Shown: in pieces, positions 40,750 to 53,448 of the stretch
Layout: every line of letters begins with the position of its first letter
How positions within the stretch are numbered: the first letter of the stretch is position 1
NCBI GenBank assembly: GCA_002633025.1
Contig: NMRB01000023.1
Coordinates: 309,452-373,451 of the forward strand
Direction: 5' to 3'
Origin: Notospermus geniculatus
Taxonomy: Eukaryota > Nemertea > Pilidiophora > Heteronemertea > Lineidae
DNA length: 64,000 bases
The notes under the pieces: model-generated
Seen by the model: only the letters and a program-made list of their open reading frames with translations
Told to the model about the DNA's origin: nothing
Database searches by the model: none
Translations under genes and position numbers: made by a program

Positions 40750-43700
40750 CATGTGCAGCCACCTACACTGCACTGCCGTACATCCAGGCACACTGCATAT
40801 CCCGATTGTCTACATCCGTCACAGATCGCAAAAGGCAAGATTGTTGGTGATGGACCACTTCACTTCCCTTGATGGTTGTTTCTAGAATCCATCAACGACA
40901 TTCCTTCTCAGTCATTGTTTGTCGACAGGATTTCTGCGACATTCTCTGGACCCACATCATTCAACACTTATGGCCGTTTCACTCTTGCCTTAGTGGGATT
41001 CTTAAACTCCCTTTCACGCCATTCCACATTTTCAGTCGCATCTAAGCCCTTCTCCGTCCCGTCATTGCCAACATGGTGCAATATACATGTACAATGATAT
41101 TGTATTGGACGTCCAACAGCTGAGTCCAAGGTCCAGTTCTTTACGCCATGGCGTCGTCTGTGCGAGCAGGAGTTTGTTGAGGATCTAGATGCAATTTTTG
41201 TGCTATCATGGCTTGGCGTTGAAGTAGTCACATAAGAGCATCGAACAATTAATTGATGACACGTATAAGAAGCTGCACAGTGTCACCGGGTTTTATACAT
41301 AGGAAATGAAGCGTTTATAATCAACGATGAAGGGAAAAATGTCAACCAGTGTATTGAGTGTCACCTCCGCTGAGAGCCACAAACAAGGCTGTATCTACTT
41401 AATCAATGAAGTGCATGGTTTGTCCGCATCAATGAGTACTAAGTCACCAATCAGCCTCTCGTTAAAATTAATGACCTGATCTTAGCGCTGCGTGGTTACA
41501 TCATGCATGAGTGGCGGCAGAGGGAGAGATCACTTCACCGTCATGTCGTGGTAATGTAGTTATCTCCCGAATCAGGTTCAGGCAATATTTGCTGGGATGC
41601 TGTGTGTATCTAACGTTGGAGAGAGACCTTCGATTGATGGCACGATCGGTTGAATCTGAAGAAGTGATGCAGAAACAACTGATGTGGCAAAGGTGTATTC
41701 CGATCGCACTCTTCCCCGGGTGCATCAGTGTCAGTTGAAAATCGTGCGGCAGAGTAGCTTTTGTGGGATGAATGAGAGATATGAGGGGTACTAGAGGCGC
41801 CTTCGTGGCCAAAACAGATGAAAACCCACCTTTACTTCTCTGTGAGAGATCACGGACCCAGTGGCAGTGCTGACTTGGGTCAGCAGAAAAGTCCTGGCTC
41901 TTCCTCAGTCGAATGAGGTGAAAATCTGTGGGTGCTTCCGAGAATGTGTCTGTGCCAAAACGAGATATACAGTCATGTACCAGCCAAAAGGTAACTGCTG
42001 AACTGAGGCGAACTTCCCATCTCAGAGGCCGAGTCCGACGACATGACGTGGTAGGAGCGAAACAGCAATACGCCAAGCAAGAGGGCCTCAACATCAGCTG
42101 GAGTGAGAACCAAGAGTGGAGAATGGAGAGAAATACAGCATGGGAAAGAAACAGGATGATTACTTGATCGGGTCTGGTGAAGGCAGATGAAGAGGAACGG
42201 ACTCGGACCAGTAAAGGACCTTGTGATGGTGACTGTGTGTCAGGGTTGCCATTAGCTGCGTTTGGATATGTGCCCTGGTTTCAATTCGTGAAATTCCTAA
42301 AGAGAAACTCCAACTGCTGACATTGAGTGCCGTGTCATGACGTGGCAGATGATGGCGAAGGATCGTCATTTGATGAACTCTAAGTGTTACCTGACATTTC
42401 CCTTAAAAGACGCGAACAGCCTCCTTGAAAGCCATTGTCCCCTAAAGTGACTGTATATCTCAATAATGAGACAACACAACATCAAGCCAGCCAAACATGT
42501 TAATCATGGTTTGTAGGGTCGTGATGACAAGCAGAGATTGCATGAGATGAGACGATAATGGTCAGGGTTGTCATGGCAATAGTTTGATTCTTGTCCACAA
42601 TATTTTGGCCAAGCTTCGGGGATGTCTGATAGGGAGTGGGGCATCGTGGTGATTTGATAGACCTTGTCACCGTGGTAGTAAATTGGGCACTAGGCCATCC
42701 TGGCGTGCCATGCACTCCTCCTTCAGAAGGTCTGGATTGCTATTAAAGACAGAGGATCTCGTCCAGTCTCACCAAAGGTTTACGGCAGAAGTGGGTGTAC
42801 TGCTGCTTGGTTTAATGGCATGATCCCTTTACACCAGATGCAAAGGACTACATGTACTTTCCGGCCATCTAGCTGTCCATGCACCTAAATCTAATCATAA
42901 ACTTCTTGAGAGGCGGTGAACACATCCGTCACTCTTCCATCCAAATTAACAGACCCTGTATTCCCCATTGACAGTGCCACTGTTCCAGCAGCGAGCCGGT
43001 AAACACTCCCGCCATCCAACGGCCCTAATATGAAAATGGTTGCAATCGGCATGGCTTCATGCTGCTCTGTGGATGACAAGCTTTCATTCTCCCATCTGAT
43101 TGCTGGTCTCATCTTGTGCTTCCCTCTTGACGGAGGCAATTAGTTTTATTTCACATACTTCCAGCGCTTTGTCCGATCTAAGATAAGACCAGCTAAACGC
43201 AGAGACAATTTGCTAATTGCGATTCTGCCGTTGTCATGCGTTATAAGGGTACGGCGTTTTATCTCAGAGTGATCAAACGGCAGGAAGCAGGAATAGACAT
43301 TGAAGACGGTACAGCACTGTCAGCTGAAAAATCACGGGCAGATCGCGTTGGCAAAAAAACTGACGGGTCCTAGATAATGTAATTTAGCAATGATGTGGTA
43401 TTGGTCTGTCGTTGGTTTGAAGAGAAGGAAATGTAGCAATCCTGGTGATATCTTCTTTTACTTCTCTTTCTTTGATCACTTGTAGAGCGGTTGTTCCGTT
43501 GATGAGGAGATGGAATTTTTTCCTAATCAATTTCAGAAAGTGGTTCGTTTTTCACAAAGATAGCAAATATCATTAAGGCGAAATGAGGTGATCTTGTGAA
43601 CTGCGCGGCGTTTAATTCAGATATGAGTTTTTCTCGCTTGTCTTTAGATGATAAGACAACCAGATAGGAAGTGTCTCCTTTGACGTATTTGCCATAATTG

Positions 43701-46501
43701 ATTGGAAGTCATCATTTTCTCTTGTAACTTAGTAAAGAAAACTTTCCCTCTTCTTAATCGTCTGTTGGTAAGGCTGATTCCATATAAAGTATGAGTAGTT
43801 GCTTTTCTTCCGAAATTGCCGTGATTCACTTTTTTCGTCTTGCTTCTTGTTGCTGTTTGTTTTACATTTCAGGTACATGTCTCATCAACCTTTCCAAAGT
43901 CGGCAGCGGCCGCACAATAGACGTTGAACGCAGACATCCACACAGCTGGTAACAAATACACTATAGTAGTTTCGTCAGCACAGTTCCTAAAAACATGTAC
44001 ATGTATGTGATGAAGTAAAAATATTGGTGATTCTAACTCACCAGCTGTGCAAACTGATGGAATCGCAACTCTCCTCGTCCTAAACCAAATTCACATCACG
44101 AATTTGTGATGATGCGAAAGCCTTCTTATGAGAAAGTCAACTTCCGACCACTTTATAGTCCCTTTGATAACAGCTTTGTCTCATGAACTTATTTAGTCAA
44201 TACCTGCCTCTAGTCCCTTTAACATCCACGTCGTCATCCAAACTTTAGTAAAGATAAAAGTCAATTACCGGCCACTCACTCACTCACTCATGAATCTAGC
44301 GATTCCTTAACAACCGTTTACTTGTATGGTCGCGATAATTTGCCGGTGACAGATAATGACAAAATAGTCATCCTATTATCTTATAAGGCATGATCATTTC
44401 TCATAATTAATCCGATATCTTCCTGCCCTAATATGGTTTCCTTCTTATTATTCGGGCTGCTATGCTCCTTATCTGTCCGAGGCGAGACATGCGGACGCGA
44501 AAATGAAAATTGAAATTGGCAAACCGGAAAGAGCCCTTCACGCTGGTTGCCAATTTATCACCTGCTTTGTTTCTTTTCTTTTTTTAATTCAGAGAGAATG
44601 AAACCCAACATGGTCATCTGACATAATCGAGGCGTGAGGTTTGGGGAGGGGAAGAGACGGAAGGGGCGCCGGGTTTTTGGGGAACCTGTTTCGGCAACCA
44701 GATCACAAATCGTAGCGTACCAGATCCCACATCACTGCAGCAAACTAATTTTTTCGATTTTATGTTACGTTATTTTATGAAGTTTTGTTAGTTTATGTCA
44801 GACCATGTTTGATGGAGGGTGACATGTACCCGAGATGATAATGGAAGTACTGTACAATGAAGAACCGAACTAATTTCAACTCTCGATACGGCGTCTTTCT
44901 GTGTGGCCACCATGCGGCGTACACAAAACCACTTTTTCATTTAAATGCACACATCAAACGAAATGCAAGTGGGGGTCAAAATATCCATCGTAGAAACTAA
45001 AAGTGTTTCAAGTTAAAAGTTACTCAGTTCCTTTATCAGCACTTTAACTTAATTTTCGTCGCTATCAAAGGAGACGAAATTAGATTGCCTTTCGAATGCG
45101 ACATGTTTAGTTTTTTTTCGCTACAAATTAAGTCCCGCAACATTTGAGTCGGCTATGTTGGAATCGATTGTTTTCACAAAGTCAGCAGGGCGCAAGATTT
45201 TCATCATTTTTCGGTAGAACGTACGAGTTTCTCTCAAATGGCCTCCGCAGGGTTTGAAATGAGACGAAACTCCAAGATCATTTTACGATTGAAAAGACTT
45301 TGATCAAACCGCGGAACATAAAGCCGAACGCCAAGCGTTCCAGCGTCATGCTGACAACCTCAGAAATATATTAACCGTAAGATGAAGTTTAGCCTGATGA
45401 TAGCGGAGGTACAATTGTATCTAAAAGCTTTGTGGCATCTTTTGTAAGAATACGAGGTTGAGAAAAAATATTATGCTATGATTGTTTCTATTTGAGGAGT
45501 TCGTCATTTTTGATGTCAGTTCTTTTCTGTGGCGTCTCCTTTACCCGAGCCTACCATGGAGTTGTAATAATGATGGACCATTTAACTTTGGGACCGTTCA
45601 ATCTTCACCGGGTAGTCATAATTTCCGGAACGGAACTTCAATTTTTGAGGGAACGATACATAATGTTTGCTTCAAATGGGAAAAGTTTCCGGGATAATGG
45701 AACGAAAAACCCCCGAAAGGAGAAATACTTATAAAATGGAGAATTGAGCAACAGGGGCACAAGATGTTATTATTACCCTACTGACCATATAATGAAGTCA
45801 GAACGTATCATGCTGATAGCCATTTGGATTTTGGTTAAGCTTGGAGCAGCAGGAAAAAACACATTTGGAACAGTAATAGTACTATGTACATGTATTGGAC
45901 AAAAAGGTTCCTAGTACTCTTCAGCACAAACAACAGAATGATGAGCATATTTTTACAGCCTCGCCCTTCTCATGGACCGCTGGGACCAAGCCGAAGGCGG
46001 ATGTGAGAAGTAGGCTCAAACGTGGGATGTCAACCATTGGATATGTCACGAATTTTGCTATATACAACAAGCATAAAACGTGATTAATACCGTGATATCA
46101 AAACATGATGCTATCGGTTAGAATCCGGACAATGATATTTTTCCAGCCACTGTCTCTGCATTATTTTAACCAATTAACTCCTTTACTGAAGTGAACCGCG
46201 CCGACCTCCGGTGTCATGGGCGCGGTTCTGCCTCTCCACTCACTGCACTTCATTTCTTGCCCCATTCAGATACTGGTTATCTGGTTATAGGCCCAACACA
46301 TGCCCAGCGTCTCTAACGAAGCGACTGGATGGTTTTATGTACTTACAATGTACATGTATACGTACCTGATACTTACCGTACTTTTCACTCCAAGGTTAGA
46401 GGCTGTAGGCCTAGTCACCAGTCAACTGTCAAACAGGGAAACAACACAGTATGGTGTGAGATGAAGAACACCGCAACGTAGGCCTACATTACATGCACGC
46501 A
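40750..46501. other. Non-coding, no gene assigned
   Basis: The longest frame is 197 codons on the minus strand (42094-41501). It has no domain, signal or membrane segment I can recognise and no supporting splice context, so it is not called. The segment 41.5-43.1 kb is somewhat richer in GC and open frames than its surroundings (also 43139-42891 minus). An old retroelement or an unrecognised exon cannot be excluded. Confidence 0.4.
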
Positions 46502-47178
46502 TAGGGCCTACTCTGCAGACTCTACAATACTCCCATCTCCACTTGAGCACCACCGTGTTCACAATAGAGTCTGCACTTGGGTTGTTAATACGAGGAACCA
46601 TGACGTCATTATATACAGTGGGCTTTAGGCTTATATTAGGGAGGTTTCGCAAGCGCCCGGTTAGGTCCTACGACGACGTTTAGTCAATCTATTGTGTGGG
46701 AATACGCAAACAATACATGTAGATAAATGTCGTCGTATGGCCTAACCGGGCGCTTGCGAAACCTCCCTATTGTGCCCGGAGGTAACGACATGTAATTCAA
46801 TTTACAAAGCAACAGTCTCGCACAAAGCAAAAAATCCCACTAAGCATTCTCCCATTCTCTGCGCACGACTATGACGTTGGGGACCGCCCATCTTTTGACT
46901 TGACCAATCAGAAGCAAATACCAGTTGGTGTGAGATTGACCAACCTAACCTCGCGCCCGGATACTTGCTTCCGATTGGTCAGTTTACAAATGGACGTGAC
47001 GCGTCATAGTTGAGCACAACGCAGCATCGTCCTTGAATGGAAGAATGAATGCTGGCCTATTCTGATGTGCGCGAGACTCACTGTTTTATGTTTTAAAATA
47101 GAATTGAAATTACTTACTTCAGAGCTCAACGCCAACATCCGGTGCTCAAGGTGGAGATGGGAGTAGTGTAGGCCCTAC
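46502..47178. mobile_element. Composite of nested inverted-repeat elements
   Basis: The outer arms are inverted: 46502-46511 with 47168-47177 (TAGGGCCTAC type) and 46529-46551 with 47141-47164 (ACTCCCATCTCCAC then TTGAGCACC). Inside lie a separate hairpin element (46637-46769) and an imperfect foldback of about 160 bp (46861-47020) whose inner arms are TGACCAATCAGAAGCAA and its near complement. This is best read as an older TIR element of about 680 bp hosting younger MITEs. It has no coding capacity. Confidence 0.65.
46637..46769. mobile_element. Hairpin/foldback MITE, TAGGGAG ends
   Basis: Inverted arms of about 40 bp begin TAGGGAGGTTTCGCAAGCGC and run through CCGGTTAGG to TACGACGAC, separated by about 50 bp. 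The ends match those of the 19528 element (TAGGGAGTTTTCGCAA) while the inner arm differs. No clear target duplication is seen. Confidence 0.8.
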
Positions 47179-48551
47179 ATTTTGTGTTCGTGGGACTGCA
47201 CTCGGCCTCACATCACTCAGCCCAGGAGCTCATGAGCTTGTGATAGGCCTAGACTCTATATTTACAAGTACCCCCAGGTCTAGGCCCAACTAATCAACTG
47301 AACAGAGCTGCTGGTCCGATGACGAAGTCCAGATTCCCATCTTCATGATCAACATGACTGTCATCGAGTGCAGTGATTACAGTGCTGAAAAAGATGGGGG
47401 AAATTCGAGGAAGGTGATTGTGCTGACTGAGCAACTCTGTGGCTATTTCAAGAGGCGGGCAATAGGTGGCGCGCGCGACTGTAGGACGCTCAAATGGTTA
47501 GCTTTTGATTCAAAATGAGACGCAATCAAGAAGAGTCGCACAAATTCTGGGGCCATAATTATCAGAAAAAAATGTCAAGACGACGATTGATTCAAAGGAA
47601 AAGATAATTAATCGAGGAGGAAGGGCGGAGATTACATCAACTAACACGGAAAATCATGTCTCTGACTATCATTGAACAATACCGTCACAAGCCACTCAGG
47701 TAATCTCTATTAACAAATCATAGAGATAGCAAATATCAAATATCAATATACCGTCCGGTACCGACAGGAATTATTAGACATGGCACTCTTATCCGTGAGC
47801 CCGTAAAACGCCCCAAGCAATTTGCGATCATTTCTTAGAGTTCTTCCCCCGCTGCGGCGTCTTTTCCGCGGGATTAATTCTTCGACTCGTTCTCTCCATC
47901 TCTATGCATCTCTCCCCAATCGGTTCCTCTAATTGAAAAGCAAACCTCCTAATCACCAGGCCAACCAGAAAAATATCACCACCATTCTCGAGATTATCAT
48001 TTTCATTTCCAAGTTGACACTAGCTTTTATATTTCTGCATTGATCCTCGCAAGTTATTATGTTGAGCGCGGATTACAGATAAATAGTATTGGCTCCGTAC
48101 CGCGTCGCTTTGTTGTTGATCTCAACTGGGGATGGCGACTCTTACTGCGCGTTCAGAAAGGCGACTTTGATCCGTCAAATGCTACTTTGGGTAATTAGGC
48201 AGTGTATGGCGAGAGCAGAATCCGACGGGGCTTAAATAAACTAATTCATTTTCTGTCCTTTACAAAAGTCAGAAATAGTCATTCCTGTCGTAAGGATCTC
48301 ACACAGTCAAGCTGATAAATCGGTGACTTCATGATTGCATCGTAATACTTACGTATCAGATTTTCATTGTGTATAAACTGACGACCACGATTTCTCTCAT
48401 TTCACGTTTTTCTTCAGTCAATATCAGACGTGAGCAGGTGTCTGTTGTGAGATCTATCTGACATCGGGCGACATTTAAAGAAAAAATGGAAGAAAGCCTA
48501 CTGTTTGTCGCTTTCACATTTATACCGTATTTGAGGGGGTGTGAGGCAGAT
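47179..48551. other. Unique-looking non-coding segment
   Basis: From about 47550 to 48300 the sequence lacks repeats and shows mixed motif content, including several TAATTA and ATCA cores (GATAATTAATCGAGG). It is a candidate conserved non-coding stretch, which cannot be judged without other genomes. Confidence 0.4.
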
Positions 48552-48830
48552 CAGGCGCGGATCCAGAGGGGGTTTTGGGGGTCGTGACCCCCTGCTTGCC
48601 ACCACCAATTAGTTTTTTTCCAATAATTTGCGACAATAAGAAAAAAAACGCAAGAATAAAGCTTCTGTTTTGACACTGAAATGCCAAGAAATCGCGTCTA
48701 CGGCATTTAGATTTCAAATTTTTCTGGGGGAGGACCCCGTCGGCGCGGGCATCTTCGACGCCCACCTGCAACGACCGCCCTCGGCGGCCCTGACCCCCGC
48801 CCCCTGCCAAAAATCCTGGATCCGCGCCTG
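48552..48830. mobile_element. 279-bp TIR element with CAGGCGCGGATCCAG ends
   Basis: CAGGCGCGGATCCAG (48552-48566) and CTGGATCCGCGCCTG (48816-48830) are perfect 15-bp inverted ends. G- or C-rich tracts follow inward, including the palindrome GGGGGTCGTGACCCCC. Repeats ending in GGCGCGGATCCAG are widespread in marine animal genomes (from memory). A 113-codon minus-strand frame crosses it and is a by-product. The target duplication is not clear. Confidence 0.75.
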
Positions 48831-51800
48831 CGAGATCCTCAATCTTCTTCAGAGACTTCACGTAATGATTTTACAATTTGAGTCACAACGAGCGCGTAAA
48901 ACCCAGAAAATTTAAAATATACTCGATTCCTTCAACAAAGAGGTCAAGTCAGTCTGCAGTGTGTGAATGTCATCGATAACCCCACAATTTGACCCGCAAT
49001 TTTACATTTGAAAAGCTTTCACTTCCAATGAAACCCTAAAGAAAAGAGCCACATTTTCATTCCATTCACATCAAATGAACGATGTGGAATGAATGATCAC
49101 AGTCAAAGCAATGATAACAACCAACCATTCACGGAGCCAGGCCAATTTGAAACCCGACCCGAGAAAAACCGAAGCCAAGTCGATTATTTTCAATTCTCGG
49201 ATAATAGCGCGATACGTTATACTTTAAACGCGATTTCGCAAAACATTGGTAGTAGTTCGCCGAAAAGGTTATTTGCCTTATTTAGTTTGAGTGTATTTAA
49301 TGTGTAATTCTCAGTCTTTGTGAGAGTGGTAATGGCCTGGCATTCACGGACGGTCGACGACTTTGGGTTCGTCGCGTCTTTTCATTTCATAGCCATTACC
49401 CTCAGAGTGAAATTACACTAAGACGTGATTTCTTGTAAATTGTTCAAATTGTTCCGCGATTTCAGTAATAGTGGATAGTTAGGTTCTGACAGGAAAGTTT
49501 GTTCTTCTTCATCCTCGAAGCAAAAAGCTATTTTGAAAAAGACACGTTTGCCATCTCAATTCCTGTAATTATTTCCCTTCAATTGCACAGTTTACTTGTG
49601 TTTTAAACGCAGTATAATTTTCCCGGTATTTACGGGCAAAATTTGGTGTAGTTTTGCTGAACTGCACTTACAGTTTTTCAGCGAAGAGTTCTTGTTTTCT
49701 TTCTACTTTGACCAGGTAATGGGCCTGGCGAAGCTGGAGTTTAGCGGTGAACAAGAACTAAAAGCAAAGAACTCCTCGGCCTACCATTTCAGAATGTCGC
49801 TGAGCAAGACAGTGACTTTGGATGCGTCAGCAGTGTCCAGCTAGTCACATGACCACCTGCAGCCAGTAGCATATCGTGAGTAGTAGTCACGTGAATGATT
49901 CCCAGTGGCCAATGTTTATCAGCCGAGTGTCACATGAATAATTTCTCGGTGGCAGGGCATTGATTGTTTCAATACAGCCGCCAAAGATGACAAGTGAAAA
50001 TTCAATTCCAATGCAATTTTCTTAGCAAAGATTAAAGCTCTGCGCCCGATTGGTGAATGGCTTTTTCCAACATTACATTACTCTTAAGCTTTGATTCATC
50101 AGATATCGCAGCGCAATCTTCGTCAGGAGTATTTAGTAATTTCTTTATTATTCTCCTGTTGATGGGCTAAAAGCGAACTAATTTCGTGGACCTTTCCTTG
50201 GAGAATTCACTCTCAAATTGCACGAGTAATCCCCTATTTATTTGCTTTCTCTCCTCGAAGTTTAATCGGAAGGTAACGACTAATCCGCGAATGCGGCAAG
50301 CAAAAATCTACCAGGGGATATAAACTGTATTGTATTGGGGAATTGTGCAAGCTCGCTTGCTTCAAGCAATACGCGGTTCGGGAGTCATCTTGTTCCAAAT
50401 CTCCGCGCGAGGAATACAAACGTAAATTAGTCTAAAGAATGGTAGCATCGTAAGCCACCACTTCAAAGACGCTTCTCAAATTTGTGCACCTCTGCTGTGG
50501 CGCCTGTCTGAGGGAGATAAATACGAGTGTTGGGAATGAGCAAAGCATTTTTTATAGTTTAACAGAAATGGTTGTCCATTTCCTCTCAGAACAATTCGAC
50601 ATCTTTCAAGGAATAATTACGTAATGTACACAAAAGGATGCTGGCCATTGACCTCTTGAGACAACGTTTCAACGCATTTCTACGAGTGGTAGCAAATAAA
50701 AGGGTAATATGTAGACATATCCTCTGGACAGCAACTGTTACAGCATGTACGCCCATATTTGTCTTAATACGAACACATTCCAAGAGGAAGGGGGGGAGCT
50801 CAGCCGGACCAACAGACATTGACATACAGTTTGCAGTGTTTGGACAGCTTTCGGTCGTTTATGGCCAGTTTCAGCAGTAACTGATGGTGATTCAGAGGTA
50901 CGCCTAAAGTTGGTTCCAGCATCTGCTTTGAGTCAGTTGACAGCAGGACAACATGTTGGGGGTGTGAGAACTATCCCCGATCGTAGCAGGACATTTCTCG
51001 TACCCAGGACATTTTTCGTATACCCTTGGACAACTCGTACATTGATATTTGGTATCCATACAATTCTACCTGGGACAATTCGTATCTAGGACAATAGTCA
51101 TTTTGTACCTGCAGTTTTGAAGTCGGCTAGATACCTTCATTTTAGCCCAAGCAATAATGAACTGAAGAAAGTGTGATTCAGTGCTTACTCCCCACCTCAG
51201 TCCGACAGAAGATGGCCATGGTGATGTTGCTGGAACTGTCTTATGTTCATTCCTCCCTACCAACAAAGGAGAGTTGTTTGTCATGATGGTGATCAGGATA
51301 ACTAGCAGCCGCATAAGGTATTTAATTCAAATGTCATCAAGGAATCGTAAGATGACACAAAATCAAAGGCAGGGATCGCAATAGCCCAGGGGTGGCACAA
51401 TTAGACAACGTTGTCTCTGCTCGGTCGCCATGCCAGGCTATCGCTTCGCCAAATCATTTCTCCGTAGGACTAATTGGACGCCACACAACACAAGCAGACG
51501 ATCATTAATTGATCACAATTTGATGATGAGTTTTGATGAGACTAATGGAGATGGGAGCCAGTCGACTTGTCATAACCGGCCACGTGTCGTTTGCCGAATT
51601 ACCAGTGATATAAAGGATAATCTGCCGAAGAAGAAAAGCTTGTTTGCCGCACCACGTACACAGGGGGTCGGTCTGTGCATGTTTTGCTGTTTGTGACAGA
51701 AATACGCAATTATTCACTAAATGATGGTAAATTTCTTCAAAATACCGGATGTTCCTGCGTTCGTGAAGTGCGCCGTTACTTTGCTGGTTTGGCGTCATAT

Positions 51801-52828
51801 AATGCCTGTCAATTCTTGCCGTGAAACAATAACCACGTGGCGGTTGCCGCAGGCAGACGGCGATGAACAGGTCCCGGATGTAGCGGCACACAGCTAGCGC
51901 CACCTGCCGTGTTATTTACAGTGGTAGCACGATTTGTGTCAAACAGACAATTGGTGATATAATTAGAGACTCTGTGTAGTCTTGACAGCAATTGCTTTTA
52001 ATGTAAGATGATACTAAGTCACTGACGCATCCACGGTCTTTGAGAAAGCTTTGTCGTACAGGATCTTACAAGGGAAGGGAAGAGTATTTGAGACCCTTGT
52101 AAATTCTACTTGATATATCCGTGAATTTCGAGTTTCGTGCAGACAAGAGAAATTCGTGGATCATGTCAGTGATCTAAACCGTGTTAATCAAAGAAGTTCC
52201 CTTTCGTTCGGTGTAACATCTGCCAGTGTTATCTGTTTTTCAGTGTTCCCTTCTTAGTACATGTATTAAGAACGTAGTTGATGACAAGAGCATGACTGTT
52301 CAATAGGGCCGTACAATGATGGGGAACACTGACACGCAGAAACGCTGATAGATGTTACACCTGGTCTGATATCGACTATTGCTGTCGCTAATTAATAGAA
52401 CGCTTAATTACCTTTTAACTGGCTGTTGTTGAGAATTTGCCACAAGGATATTTCATCAATCTTGATCAAGGAGGTAATTATTGCATCGATTCGACATTGA
52501 TCGTTGTACTGTGATTATTACACGTATGATTAAGCAAGGGTAGAGACTATTTTGTTGGGAATTGACGCGTGAGGTTGGTTGATAGGGTTCCACGCGATGT
52601 GTTCGTTTACCAATCTTGATTAGTTGTCCTACAAGAGGCTGTTGATGTTCTTGACGATAAGGAACCAAAACGCGTCAACGCTTCGGGGATTTCGGTTCTC
52701 GATGACTGGATTTCCTGGCGTCGACGCGTAGAAACGTCAGGAAAGCAGTAGAGTTGGTAAAAAATGTCATTTATTCACCCCTATACAGTATATTTCAGAA
52801 GATACATGTACGTTGTATTGTAAGATAG
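48831..52828. other. Non-coding with short repeats
   Basis: At about 49885-49955 a GTCACGTGAATGATT.. unit is repeated once with divergence. At about 50985-51115 there are degenerate units of type GGACAATTCGTA / GGACATTTCTCGTA. No gene was recognised. Confidence 0.45.
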
Positions 52829-52974
52829 GGAGTTTAAGAAACCAAACGACAATCGTTAACTTTACGACAACATATTTTTCGTACTGCGAATTCACCAGAT
52901 TATATATTGCATTTTCGGTACAAAAAATAACGTTGTCGTAAAGTTAACGTTTATCGTTTGATTTCTTAAACTCC
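52829..52974. mobile_element. Hairpin/foldback MITE, (TA)GGGAG end
   Basis: Arms 52829-52871 and 52932-52974 match at 40 of 43 positions (GGAGTTTAAGAAA ... GTTAACTTTACGACAAC), and similarity continues into the loop (ATATTTTTCGTAC versus GTTATTTTTTGTAC). The left end is preceded by ATAG, giving the same TAGGGAG start as the elements at 19528 and 46637. Confidence 0.8.
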
Positions 52975-53178
52975 ATATTAGCTGAGACGAACGGGAGCAA
53001 TTGACGGATACATGTAAGTGTTCGGCTCAGTTGTAGTGGAACTGCGATGGTCTGATCAGTCGCCTCCACGTACGAACATGTCAATTTGTTTGTAATCCAC
53101 AAACTTTTAGGAGACCTTCCTCGATTTGTAACCTGTTAACATATTTGTAACATTAACGATTTGTAACATATTCTAATA

Positions 53179-53446
53179 CAGTACGTTGCACAATTGACCT
53201 CCCTTCCGCGGCGCGCACCACCCGCGTACCAGATGCAGCGTCATTCTCGTACCATCCTCGTATCTTCCTAGGATGTGGCGCGGCGTCATGGAAGGCATGC
53301 AGTGACGACGTAACGTCATTCACCCGACGTCACGCAACAGAGACGCGTGACGTACCCGTACCATCCGCGATGAACTGAAGGTTACCTTCCGCGCCACGTC
53401 CTAGGAAGGTACGCGGATTCTGGGAGGTCAATTGTGCAACGTACTG
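53179..53446. mobile_element. Tc1/mariner-type MITE, 25-bp perfect TIRs
   Basis: The 268-bp element starts CAGTACGTTGCACAATTGAC and ends with the exact complement over 25 bp. It is flanked by TA on both sides (53177-53178 and 53447-53448). CAGT..ACTG ends with TA duplication are the signature of Tc1/mariner elements. The interior is GC-rich, has an inner inverted pair containing CCTAGGA, and carries many TGACG/CGTCA half-sites. It has no transposase. Confidence 0.85.
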
Positions 53447-53448
53447 TA

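Noticed and set aside
48520-48861. 113-codon minus-strand frame rich in Gly
   Set aside because: It lies across the TIR element with CAGGCGCGGATCCAG ends; the Gly-rich peptide is a translation of the G-rich repeat.
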